Positions 24,735 through 36,225 of a stretch of 64,000 nt of DNA are shown here, in pieces; positions within the stretch are counted from its first letter, which is position 1, and every line of letters starts with the position of its first letter. A program made the translations under genes and the position numbers. Origin of the DNA: Rhynchospora pubera (taxonomy: Eukaryota; Streptophyta; Magnoliopsida; Poales; Cyperaceae); contig CM051462.1 in the NCBI GenBank assembly GCA_028095005.1, positions 171,501,955 through 171,565,954 on the forward strand. The letters run 5' to 3'. The notes below the pieces were generated by a model. That model was not told the origin of the DNA. It made no database searches and saw nothing but the letters and a program-made list of their open reading frames with translations.

Positions 24735-27700
24735 ATTTTGGTCTTTCCATACCTCGTGAGGATAAGTCATGGTGGACGCAAGTAATTTTGACAGAGAAGA
24801 GGCAACAGCTACATTTCCTGCGCTTAGCTTATCCACTGTTGTATTCTCTGGAAGAAAACGAAAGATGAAGGCAAAAATCTATTAGACTATAACAGCCAAA
24901 AAAGAAATCCACACAACAAAGTAAACACTCTGTGCAAAAAAGAAGTTACCCATTTTCGCAAGGTAAGATTTAAGCTTCTCATAAGCTGGAAATTGGATTG
25001 CTGCATGGCTAACTCCCACTAAAGAAGGAAGGATACCATTATTAACAGTCAAGAAAAACAAGTTAGATGTAGAATTTAAGACATAATTTAGCATATGATT
25101 ACAGTGTTCCTCTTGCCCCCCACCCCACCAAAAAAAAAAAAAAAACCTTATTCTCAAAATTCCCCTCATTATTTCTATTTGCATGCAACTGAACACCATC
25201 AATATTGACAATATCACCACACACCCGTATGGCCCTATGCCACTTTTCTATATAAAGATCAGTAGGAAGTTCAGTTTGCTATCTTGTTTGTTAAAGAACA
25301 ATGTGTGGTTTTAATTACAGAGGATTGCAGAGATTGTGAGCGAACAAAATGATTTTCGCAGACAAAGGATGCGAACATACCATTTAAGTTTTTCTGTTTC
25401 ATCATCTAAATCCGCATCTTCTGATATGATGTTATTATATTGAGGAAAAGGTGACCTGATCTAATATATATATTTTTTCCTTCAAAGCTGATTCATCTAA
25501 ATTGAGCAGACCAGACATATGTAGAGATTTCTGACAGTTTGGACCCGCTAACATTTCTTTTTATGAATTAACATGAAAAGCAAGGTACAATGTAATCATT
25601 TTATACTTGAGCTATCCTTCATTTTAAGTCTTAGCTGCAAATAACAAAAGTCTTGGTATTTTGGATGGTAATTGCAATTATGATAGAAATATTGGATCTA
25701 ACTTTCGCTATTTGAGCTGTACTACCAAATGCCTATTTTGACCAGAACTCCAATTTAATGGTAATTGCAATTATGATAGAAATATTGGATCTAATTTAAC
25801 AAGAAGGCGCAATTATTAGAAGCTAAGTTACATTGGTAAAATCAGATTACCTGTATAAACCCCTGAAGCCTTCTTCACATTTAATCTTTCTTAAAGCTGA
25901 AATTGTACTTTCATATGGTATACTTGCTGACTTGACAGTCCTTGCCTTTTACAGGACAAAAAAAATAAATTTAGTGATAAGGAGGTATAATTCTATTAAT
26001 TATAAGTTAAAAGATCCATTTGAAATAGAATGATTCCTTACAAAATATTGGACACTTTTGGATTGTATTAAGTTGACTAAGCTGTTCTGGTGGTGACAAA
26101 ACAATATTTTCTTCGTAACAATAAATAAATAAACTGATGTGATAATAAGAAGAGAAGAACCTGAAATCGAGTCTTCACCACCCATAGAGGGTTAGTAACA
26201 AGTGCAGATGTAGTTCCAGCACCAACAGCAGCAAATACATTTCCTGCAACTGAGAGTTGGCCATCTGTACCAGATGCAAGTTCATGCTTCAGCTTCTCAT
26301 ATACTGTGAAGTACACCTGCCCATTTGGTAAGAAAATATTTATCTTTCATAAAACTACATTTCTGTTTTGTACCAGTTTGCCTCGTGCTGATAGTCTGTA
26401 ACAGAATATTACAAGCTAAGCACTATTTTGTCAAGTGATTTTAATAATGTAGCCAAACTAAAAGCAGAAATAAAGTCACAAAATTACAAGCAATTACTAT
26501 ATACCAGATGACCAAGGTAAATTTGATAAAAACAGTGTTGAGTTAAAACAGGTCCTTAGTACTCTACTGATGTGTACTTTGGCAACAGAATCAGTTTGTT
26601 TTAAATATTTATGATGTGCAGGCATGCTCTGGTGATATGAAATTCAAAGCAAAACCTACTTCCCTTAAATATTATTGGACATCATAATTATGTCAGCTAT
26701 ATCTAAAGGATAATCACCACAACTACATAGCAAGTACTCATAAAAGAACCATCACAGGAGAATCATATTGGATAAATAATGAAAATTTATTATGCTGTTA
26801 ATTCCTAAAGACAAATGGTTCCCAATTTTACTGCAACTGGAGAAAAACCACTATTTGAAACAAAAGGATCAGCATATGTCAAAGAAGGCCAAATTTACAA
26901 TAGCAAACATTTAAACCTGTGTTACACCCTATTTTAAGAAACAATGTACTCCCCAGTGGACTCTGTGCTTTGCAGCTTTCTTATATTAAACCATAATTTA
27001 CAATGCCTCTTCTACAAATACCTTATTACTTCAATTTTCCTTTTGTTGATTACAAAGCTAATGACCAATTAAAAATTGCATGCACTGGGATATTTTCCTT
27101 TAACAACAGCAACTGGACGATTAATTAATTTTGAATAGCTAAACTAAACATACTTTGTTTTATGCCAGATATTCAAATGTTGGGACTTGGGAGCTTAAAC
27201 TTAATGCCATATGTTTTTTTGACAGTAAATTAACTAATATAGTTACTGTAGACAATTTATGTAGATGAATAAGTATTGTAGATATATGCGTACTTACAGC
27301 CCACGTCGGTAGAAGTGCAAGAATAGTAGGAGAAAGGCCCCGATAGAGGCCAACAATTCCTTCATTCTTCACAATCTGTTCTAAGCTTGCAATGATATAA
27401 CTTCCTGTTCAGGAGCAAACCAAGCAAAATTTCGACCAAGGAAAAGAAAATTAAAATTTAATGAGATAATTTTCCTTGATGTATAAAAACATGAAAAATA
27501 ATCACTTGTGATATATGAGATTAGTTCACACTGTCCATGAATCAAACACCATATTTTGTAATCAAATTCATATGTATTCATTTTAACTCATCTACCAATT
27601 GGTATTGTTACTAAAATTAATATTCAGGTGGCACCCATTTTGCCTTTTTGGTTCATAAAGTTCCCTCAAAACGGATTGAGAACATGAAAATTGGAATTTA

Positions 27701-28005
27701 ACAAAACAGTAGTAAAGAAAAAAGAAAAAAAAAAGATACCATTTGTAGGAGGCGGATTTCGCAAGCCATGAACCTGAAGCCTCGTTTTGATCAGATCCAA
27801 GGGGCACACAAACACAGCTGCGATCACTCCTGAATTAATAATTTCCATGTCAGTAACAGTGTTTCAAGCACAACGAATTTCTCAATTATTCAAGAGCAAA
27901 GCATGAAATGGGAATTGGGAATTGGGATTGGTAACCTGAGGAGGCTCCAGCGCAAGCATTGACGAGATCTCGCTTGCTCAGCCCGATTGAATCGTTCATA
28001 GACAT
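24405..28005 (-). CDS. Mitochondrial carrier family, NAD+ transporter-like (NDT1/NDT2)
   Basis: Eight exons on the minus strand: 28005-27936, 27829-27740, 27404-27298, 26316-26161, 25945-25851, 25038-24950, 24847-24753, 24641-24405. Joined length is 939 nt, 312 aa, the family's size. Three carrier repeats each show the PX[DE]XX[KR]-type signature: PLDLIKTR, NPLWVVKTR and YPHEVIRSR. The PLW variant is typical of nucleotide/NAD carriers, and the text resembles plant NDT proteins, which exchange NAD+ across organelle membranes by six transmembrane helices. All splice sites are GT-AG except the acceptor before exon 6, where AA (25040-25039) stands where AG is expected. No nearby AG keeps the frame, so the allele may be mis-spliced. 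A (GA)n tract lies in the 5' leader (28063-28091) and another in intron 7 (24691-24732). Confidence 0.85.
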
Positions 28006-28060
28006 GATTCCACAAAACCCAATTTAGTTCTCGATCGGAATTTCCTCTTAGGTTGGAGTG

Positions 28061-28091
<31 letters not shown>

Positions 28092-29438
28092 CGGAGAGAA
28101 GAAGCAATTTTGGTCAGAAATTTGAAGTAGAAGCTTTCCTCGCTTATGTTTTCCAGATATGGGGAGGAAAATTTCTACAGTAATATTATGCAATTTTTTA
28201 TAGAAAGAAAATACTTAGAAACTCGAATTGAACAAGCCGGAAACATCTCTGCAAAGGAAGCAAGACAGAACAGAGAAGAGAGAAAGGCGAAGTGAATCAG
28301 TAGCCCTTTCTCAGAAAAACGATTATAATAAATAAATAATTTAGAGATTCTATCATTTAGGTGGAGATTTCCAGTGATGCTCTCTTTCTGTCCATTTATG
28401 TGGTTTGTCTCTGACAAAGTGTTTCATTGCGATTTCATTTGAGAAATAATTTAATTTATTTGCCAACGAGTAATCATCTTTGGAACTTCCATCCTTTTAT
28501 TTAATTGTTATTATTCAATTCCTATAAGTTGATACTTTCTTTTGTTAAATACAAAGTAAAATTATACAAATGAATAATGATATACTTAGTTATTTACGGC
28601 GAACATTATTTGTGATTTGTTTTGAAAGCTTATTAAAAAAAAAACAGTTAAATGAGCTCATTCATTTTCTTAGTGGAAGCATTAAGTGGGATTGTCATTT
28701 CTTTACAGTGGAGTGACTTAAATGAATATTTTTTTGTGATTCATTTTGAAAGTTCAGTAAAAAATACAGTTTTATGATTTTATAGTGGGATAATTATATT
28801 ATACGTTTTAGCAATATGGACTACTATAACTCCTAGGAGAAGACAAAATGGCATGTTTTTATGGATGGTCCATTCCTCTCTTTTATGTAAGAATATAATA
28901 ATATAAACTCTTTTGACAGCCATACAATCGTTTTTTAAATGAATCTCTCCGCGCTTTTATTCTCCAGACTTTTTTTTTTTTGAGAAAATTATTCTCCAAA
29001 TATTGAGAGGAAACTTTCAACAAGTATATTTTGTAACATTTATAAAATGATGAAAATAGTTGAAGCTGTAATTATTGGGACAAGAATATCTAGTATTTGC
29101 AAAAGCTATGTTGCAGGCATATGAATACGAGCATCGTATCGGATACACCACGTGTATCAAATACCTAATTTTTTTTTTAAAAAAAACTATGATACAATTT
29201 TTGTTTATATATATTCTTATATTATTAATTTTAAAAAATGAAACAATACAGATTTTTTAAAATTTTTTGTAACAATTTATTTCTCGTTTTAATATATGAA
29301 AGAATATCAATTAAAAAGTATGTTTTGTATTACGTAGAAAAATAAAAACTTCAAAATCTATTAAAAATACGTACAAGTCAATAAAAAACTTTACTTCTTC
29401 CTTTTATGGATATGTACTGTAGAGATACTTGTAAAATT
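28006..29438. other. Upstream region of the carrier gene and intergenic DNA
   Basis: The carrier's 5' leader has a (GA)n tract at 28063-28091 (CT on the coding strand). The rest is AT-rich with no gene recognised. Confidence 0.5.
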
Positions 29439-29665
29439 GGTGTGTTTGGATGCAACGGAATAAATCGGGAATAAGGAATAAGAATAAAAAATTTCGGTTT
29501 GCGTAACTTATCCTTATTCCTTATTCTTATACTATAGTTTTGTTAGTATAGAAATAGGGGCCCTTATTCCTTATTCCTATGTTGTTTGGGTTGCACAAGA
29601 ATAAAAATAAGCACGCAAACCGAAATTTCTTATTCCTATTCCCTATTCCCACCCTATCCAAACAC
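29439..29665. mobile_element. MITE with internal inverted repeat
   Basis: The ends read GTGTTTGGAT and ATCCAAACAC. Inside, AAATTTCGGTTTGCGT (29490-29505) pairs with ACGCAAACCGAAATTT further right, and CTTATTCCTTATTC words repeat. It shares only the terminal TTTGGAT with the Tourist-like copies, so it is a separate family. No clear target duplication was found. Confidence 0.6.
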
Positions 29666-31666
29666 AATTGATATTGACCGTATTGATACATCAGGTTATT
29701 TAAAATAATGAGATGCATTTCGATACATATTGTACGAGTATTATATGAAATTTTATAGCAGATACATATTCAATACTCGATACAAAAGATGGCTGAAATA
29801 TTAAAGATTCTATCATTTGGGAGCGGATCTCCTGTGGTATTCCATCATTAAAGCTGATCGTCGAGAAAGAGTTTTATTGAAACTCCTTTTAGTAACAAGT
29901 GTTAATTTAATTGCTTTTCAAAATTAGGTAGTTTCCTATGCAATTAAACTCAAAGTATTGTCAACTTTTTAATACAGCCCATGAAAAAAATTTTATAAGA
30001 AAAATCACTCCAATACTTATTATTATGCATAATTTATTTACAGGACTATATGTGAATGTTTAATTGAATACGGTCACGAATTTGTGTGACAGCATGTAAC
30101 TATTTTTGCTAATCGTAGTAACCGCTCAAACTAGGTATACTTGGTCAAACAAATTAAAATTTGTGTAGCCTTGCAAAATCCGGAAATTCTAGAAATAATA
30201 TACAAGCAAAATTGTTTAATCCATAGTTTGCCTTGTATAATTTGTAAAAAGAAGTAGTTGCAAGTCTCTGTCATGGTCCCCTACTATCACTGTGTAATAT
30301 GGAACGAAAAATATGAAATACATGGACATAGTTTTCTCTATTGATGGTCGTTTGGTCGGAGTCAAATGTGAAATGAACGGCAGTCTAGATAAAAATGCAA
30401 ATGTGTTTTTCAGTTTGCTGAATTTGTCAAAAGACTTTTGAAATTCTATAAATTGAGGTTTAGTCTAATAAAAAATAATGTTAAATTATTACTTAATCCA
30501 CTGATATAGTAAAAGTAATTACTTTTGCCATTGACCTTCGTACTATTTTTTGTTTTAATTTTCTCCCATTTTCTTGTCTCTACCCTTTTTGTTGAGACAT
30601 ACACTTCCAATTAAAATTAAAATATTGAGATCAAACGGTGTCGCTTTTGGCTCCTTTACGGAAAGAATTTTATAAATGTTGTGGGCACTTGCCTTTTTTG
30701 TAATAAAGCTGGGGTTGGATATATCCTCCTGACAAGGACATGTTTCATGTTTGTTACAAAATTAGATATCCTTCTTTTGATCGTAATACTCATTAATGCA
30801 AAGGAGGTTATGATCTGCATGCTCTTCAATGCTCCATATAATTTATCTGTTAATTATTTAATTTGAGGTAATTGAGATAAAATGGAAATAAAACCAAAAC
30901 TTTTTTTTCAATAAAAGATTATCTTTTTAATATTTAAAACCAAGATTTGAGGGTTTATATCTGGTCGCAATCATTACCCACTTAAAAAAATGACACGGAT
31001 CCTATCCACCTCTCTGAAATAAATTTGTGATGGTGACTTGGCCTGGTCTTGGGACACGCCACTAATTTTATTATAGCAACAGCTCCTCCCTTCAAAGAAA
31101 AGAAATTTGAGTGGATAAAGCTTATACAGATTAGTCGATATATATAATTATATTCGTTCCCTCCATGTTGGGACTTGGGATAGCTATAGTCAAGAATCCG
31201 ATCTCTACATTATACTTTAACACTTTTGTGTCTATCATATATATTTGAATCAACCTTATCATTGACAAGTATATATTCCAAAAATACAGCCCTTAGAGGT
31301 TAAAATATGACTTAATAAAAATAAAAGTACTGAGTTAGGAACTTAGGATAGGAAGTTAGGAACCAAGAACAAAAGACTCCCTACTAACGCTTCCGGAACC
31401 GCTTTTATTGCGACACAATCACATAAAAATAATGAACGAATGAAACGAGAAAGAAAAAATAAATAAGTCGAAATTTCAAATGTTTGATCCGTAAAAACTA
31501 AATAGGACAATACGAGTGTGGCGCTTTACATCTGTTGATAAACCCATGGGCCTTTATTTTTACTATTTTGATAAGCCCATTTATTCGTTCAAGTATCATT
31601 TTATCATTTATCAAGTATATGATATACGGAAATTGATTACTGTCATCTGCAGTTTTGCCATCCATG
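29666..31666. other. Intergenic DNA, no gene seen
   Basis: AT-rich. Frames of about 60 codons (30681-30866) have no recognisable features. Confidence 0.5.
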
Positions 31667-31887
31667 CCATCGTTAAATATAAAGTGAACATATACAGCAG
31701 ACAAAATGAACATATAGACGATCTAATTTAACATATACAAACAAATAAGTTCAATGAAAATTAATTAAATATGCATGTAAACTTCTGAACAAGTGATGAC
31801 AACACTTATTTATTTGTAAGTGTTCACTTAGATCGTCTATATGTTCACCTTATTTGCTGTATATGTTTACTTTGTATTTAACGATGG
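31667..31887. mobile_element. Foldback unit, 59-bp arms
   Basis: The arm at 31667-31725 (begins CCATCGTTAAATA, ends GACGATCTA) is the inverted copy of 31829-31887 (begins TAGATCGTC, ends ACGATGG), with a few mismatches and a spacer of about 100 bp. There is no ORF. It may be a MITE remnant. Confidence 0.65.
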
Positions 31888-32116
31888 CTGGAATGATAAA
31901 TGGCACTTTTATAACTCCTGATGATATATCGACTTAGTAGCAGTAGCATCGGTTGCTAGATAACTCTCGCAGCGCCGAGACAAACCTGCATGTGTCCAGA
32001 AATTAGGGAAATTAGTGTCTGGAGCCCTGGACTGGAGTAATCCAGATTCTATTATTCAAGAGTAGACTCCAAAGTCCAGAGCGTTCCTAACAAAGTGACA
32101 ATGAATTGCCTCCGTC

Positions 32117-32123
32117 TATAAAT
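32117..32123 (+). promoter_or_regulatory. TATA box of the broken small HSP gene
   Basis: TATAAAT about 138 bp before the former start codon, so the old promoter is still recognisable. Confidence 0.5.
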
Positions 32124-32254
32124 TGCGCCGGATTACTCCACATCACCATCGACGCACAAAAGGCGAACGAAGAAAAAACATCTACATACCCTTCAGCAAA
32201 TCAAGCACAATCTTCAACTCTTCTCTTCTCTAGCTAAGCGACTATAAAAGAATT

Positions 32255-32703
32255 ATGTCGATTGTCAGGAGCAACATCTTCGACTCCTTCGCACTCGACG
32301 TCTGGGATCCCTTCCAGGGCTTCCCTTTCAACATTAACTGATCCCTCACCACTTTCGACAATGACACCTCCACCTTTGTCAATGCCCGCATTGACTGGAA
32401 GGAAACTCCTGAAGCACATGTCTTCAAGGCCGACCTTCTGGGCGTGAAGAAGGAAGAAGTGAAGGTAGAGGTGGAGGAAGGCAATGTGCTCAAAATCAGC
32501 GGGCAGCGCAGAAGGGAGAAGGAGGAGAAGAACGACAAATGGCATCGTGTCGAGCAGAGCAGCGGTAAGTTCCTAAGGAGGTTCAGGCTGCCTGAGAATG
32601 CCAAGGTCGGAAGGCAGCCATGGAGAATGGGGTGCTCACTGTGACGGTGCCAAAGGAGGAGGTCAAGAAGCCTGAAGCCAAGGCCATTGAAATCTCTGGT
32701 TAG
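32255..32703 (+). pseudogene. Class I small heat-shock protein pseudogene
   Basis: A near-copy of the intact gene at 60254-60709 but on the plus strand. It starts MSIVRSNIFD and ends KAIEISG. Two lesions are visible. An in-frame TGA at 32339-32341 (codon 29) stands where the intact gene has an Arg codon. A 7-base gap after 32609 shifts the frame in the second half of the alpha-crystallin domain. The rest still tracks the intact sequence closely, so inactivation looks fairly recent. The 5' leader and TATA box remain. Confidence 0.93.
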
Positions 32704-33960
32704 TTTCAAGGAACTTGTGCATAATTGTTCAAAGCGAGGTTTTTGTGTCATATAAGGGAATATTGTGAATTGTTATCGGAGATGCGTGATGTTTTCATGT
32801 CAGTGCTATGGCAAATATATATTAGCCTTGCTATCTAACAAGTAAATAAATAAATAAAGCTCTTTTGCTTATTAAAATTCGCTTGCTGTGTCTTCCTACT
32901 TTTTGTTTGTTCATAATTTTTAAAGGATGCATTTCTTGAATTTTAGGATTATTCGTTTCTATTAGCGTATTTGAAAAAAAAATGATTTTAAGCAGTCTCC
33001 AGAAAAGGGAAGAAATGGCAAATAAAAACATTTAAAAAAAAAACACAAAATTGCGCCAATGGAAGTGCCTCCGCCGCTAGTGCTCTCTGCCAGTGGCGTT
33101 CTGCGATGTTTATTGATAAATTTATTTATACTAGTGGGAATCGCGCGGTCAAATTTTTTTTCCCATGATTTTCGTTGCATTTTACTTTTTCAATGTCAAA
33201 CTCATACTTGAGTCCCTCAAATCAACCAAATGCTTTGTTCTACGTCCTACCCATCAAAACAGGCGTAAAGTGTAGACATAGAAAATTTAACATGGTACCC
33301 ATATTATGAAGGATTAAAGTATAACATGGTACCCATCAACTCATTCTTCTGTTTACCCATCAATCATGGTACCAGTATTATTTGAATACTGCAAAAATTG
33401 TGAGCTATGTGTAATAATAAAACTCATGGATTTTAAGAGGCGCTTATTATTCAGCTCAATTCAGATTTAATAAACACTGATTTGAACAATCCAAATCAAT
33501 CAAGATGCAAAATGTCCTATACAAACCTAAAATAAGTGGAAAGTATCTCGAGAGAAGGGAGCAGCTATTCCATTGTCCAATGCTGGCAAATGTCTCTATC
33601 CAACATAAATAAGGCAACAAATTCTTCAAATTAGATAGCTTCTTGAGCTCAAAAATCACAAAAACCACTTAAGAGAAAAAATCGGCAACAAAAAAATGAG
33701 AAATTGGAATACAAACATCAGTTAAGAGAGAAGAAATGACCTTCTGTTCGGCGCTACGAACGATTACTTCCGCGCAAGGAAAACCTAGTTCCTTCCTCCA
33801 ACGTCGGAAATCCAAATTGTTTCTTTTTGCAAAGAGAAATTGAGAGGAAAAGTCTACACAAGGATTTTTAAGCACTGTTATCGATCGGAGGATAAAGAGG
33901 GAGAGAGAGAGAGGCCACTCGAAGAGAGTCGGAATCGACTCTTCACGCGTCGAAGGCTCT
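32704..33960. other. Intergenic DNA downstream of the small HSP pseudogene
   Basis: No certain gene. On the minus strand about 33955-33460 looks like a GC-richer plant 5' leader: a CT-rich start near 33913, then frames at 33875-33669 and 33668-33456. I recognise no protein in it, so it may be a displaced gene fragment. Confidence 0.4.
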
Positions 33961-34380
33961 ACAAATCTTTGGGAACTGATTACAAGTAGAAGATTATAGT
34001 AAAGGCTATATCATCACTTTTTCCACACAAAGGCCAAATAATTATCGTGGTTTTTTTTTTCATTGCCAGGTCATTATTTCACAAGTTGATAATTTGGTCT
34101 GGAGTTTTGATTAGTTAATAATTTGTTGGGAATTTTAATTGCTCGTGGAATAATGTCATATGTTGTTCTACAACAAGCTATAATTAATTACATGATGAGA
34201 AAGGATATCATCAATCACAATCAATTCAAAATTTTGTTTCAAATTGAAATAGACTCAAAATGTGACACTCTCAGATCCACATCAATTTTTGTTTTTTTTG
34301 GTATATGATTAAATTATTACGTCAATTTATTAAGTCTATTACAAACATGCGAAGCGAGCCAATACTATTACCACTTGAGC
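33961..34380 (+). repeat. 420-bp direct repeat, copy 1
   Basis: Nearly identical to 59459-59879. The differences I see are one C/G near the start, one T in a T run, and one A/G in AATAATGTC versus AATGATGTC. Both carry a 61-codon frame (34123-34308 here) with no known domain. No terminal repeats or target duplications were found. The word GAGCCAATACTATTA recurs just past this copy. Confidence 0.9.
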
Positions 34381-34459
34381 CAATACTATTACTAGCTGGT
34401 CATGGTGTATCAATCTACTGGAAAGAATAAGAGCAGAGGGATGAGGGATCGACTGAATT

Positions 34460-34902
34460 AATAGGGCTGGCAACCAACTCGATTCGAGCGAGCTAATCTT
34501 AGTCTAAGCTTGATTTGAAATTAGTTCGAGTTTTGTCGAATCGAATCGAATTTGTATCGAGTTTCTTAACGAGCTCGTCGAGATAAATTATAATACTTTA
34601 TATATATTTTTTCAAGCAACTAATATACAAATTAATTAATATTATTTTTTATTTATAAACTAGTATTTTATTCATTTTATAATAATATTTTAAATAAAAA
34701 TAGCATTTATATGTAATAAATAAATATATTATATATCAAATTAGGTACTAATATATGTATTATAAATTTGTTAACAAAATTATATTTCGAGCCAATTTCG
34801 AGTTAATTTCGAACGAATCGAATTTTGCTTCGAACCAATGTCGAATCAAGTCGAATTTTTCTCGAGCGAGTCACGAGCCACGAACTTTTTTACCACCCCT
34901 AA
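34460..34902. mobile_element. hAT-like MITE (about 440 bp)
   Basis: The termini are TAGGGCTGGCAA at the left and TTACCACCCCTA at the right, imperfect inverted repeats. The flanks ACTGAATT (34452-34459) and ACTGAATA (34902-34909) match at 7 of 8 bases. The interior is built of TCGAATCGAAT- and TCGAGC-type words. No ORF. Confidence 0.72.
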
Positions 34903-35062
34903 CTGAATATCAGAGTATAATTCACTGGATGGCATATATATAAGTAACCTAGATACATTTAAGTAGCTTCTAGTCTACATTTCTAGGGGTCAGAAGTTAT
35001 ATTAGATGCATGTATGGAATCCACTGAATATCAGAGCTCATTAATTCATGTACCTAGGCATA

Positions 35063-35366
35063 TTAATGTTCCATCATTTCGAACGTTCCGTTCGAATGGA
35101 ACGTTAAACGAAATAGAAAATTAGTTTCGAAACTGAAATCGAAACGGAAACGGAACCGAAGAAAACGAACAGAACGATAAACGGAACACGAAAATGGACG
35201 GAAATGGATTGAAATCAATAGAAAATGGAGGACGGAACTCTAAACGGAATAGAAATCTGTTTTGTTTGATGAAACAGAACGGAAACAAAACAACATTGTT
35301 GTTCTGTTACTGAAATAGAACAGAAAACGGAACACCTCATTTCCGCTTTCACCATCAATGTTTGAC
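35063..35366. mobile_element. Possible MITE rich in GGAACG/CGTTCC words
   Basis: About 300 bp built from GGAAC-, GAAACGG- and GTTCCGTTC-like words. The flanking 7-bp AGGCATA at 35056-35062 and 35367-35373 could be a target duplication. Terminal inverted repeats are weak. Confidence 0.45.
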
Positions 35367-36061
35367 AGGCATACATGTACCGGAGGCCGGAGCGTCATGG
35401 TTCATACGTTGTGTATCCTCTGTTGACTGATGTGATGTTGACCACAGGTCAAATATCCATTAAAATTTTAAAAAAAATTAGAAATTTAGAATTGACCAAA
35501 AGATTGGAGGGGTAATATCTAATTACAGAAGAATTAAAGGTCACATGTCTAATCTCCAAAAATGAAATGTGTTTTTGCAATTTTAAATTGGGGATCCTCA
35601 ATGGATCAAACTTTTGTGCCTATTCCTATATTAGAAATTTTGTCACATTCTCATTTTAAGGATTCGATCATGTATTTCAAAAAAATTATCTATGCATAAA
35701 AGTTTTAAAATTATATAGAGTTAAAATTTGTTATATTATATTTAATTCTCTTAACTGGTCAAAATTTAGGTGCACAAAATTAAACTAGTATTTAATTAAA
35801 TTGAATACGTCTATAATGAACCAAGTTCTCAGAAATTAAATTCGAAATTTGAGATTTTATAATGATTATTGTAATGATACTTCAAATTCTTATCTCCTTA
35901 TGACACTAACTCGAGCAGCTCTTCAAATATTAATATACCCTTCCGGTTTTCTTTGAGAGAAACATAATTCTCTCTGATTACAAGTACTATCTTTTTTTAG
36001 TAAGCTAGCAGGGACTGGCAAGTAGACAATTGTCATTAACGATTAACCACTCTATTAATTC

Positions 36062-36070
36062 TATATATAA
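36062..36070 (+). promoter_or_regulatory. TATA box of the GDSL-like gene
   Basis: TATATATAA about 156 bp before the ATG at 36226. Confidence 0.55.
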
Positions 36071-36225
36071 AGCATTCTGTTGGTTCAGTGTGGCAGAAAC
36101 TAAAAATGTTTTGAGAGATGTACATTAAATACTTCTTATGCTCGACAAATAATAAAAAAAAAACAGTGTAGATTTTCATCAATTTTCATTCCATTTATCC
36201 TATATAGATTGCTAGACTGGTAAAA

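Noticed and set aside
32234..32751. Long minus-strand frames across the small HSP pseudogene
   Set aside because: They are antisense shadows of the GC-rich small HSP sequence; the sense strand explains the composition.
33456..33875. Two adjacent minus-strand frames of about 70 codons
   Set aside because: They may be a leader fragment of a displaced gene, but no protein family is recognisable, so no gene is called.
34123..34308. 61-codon frame conserved at 59622-59807
   Set aside because: Conserved only because the whole 420-bp segment is duplicated, including its non-coding part.
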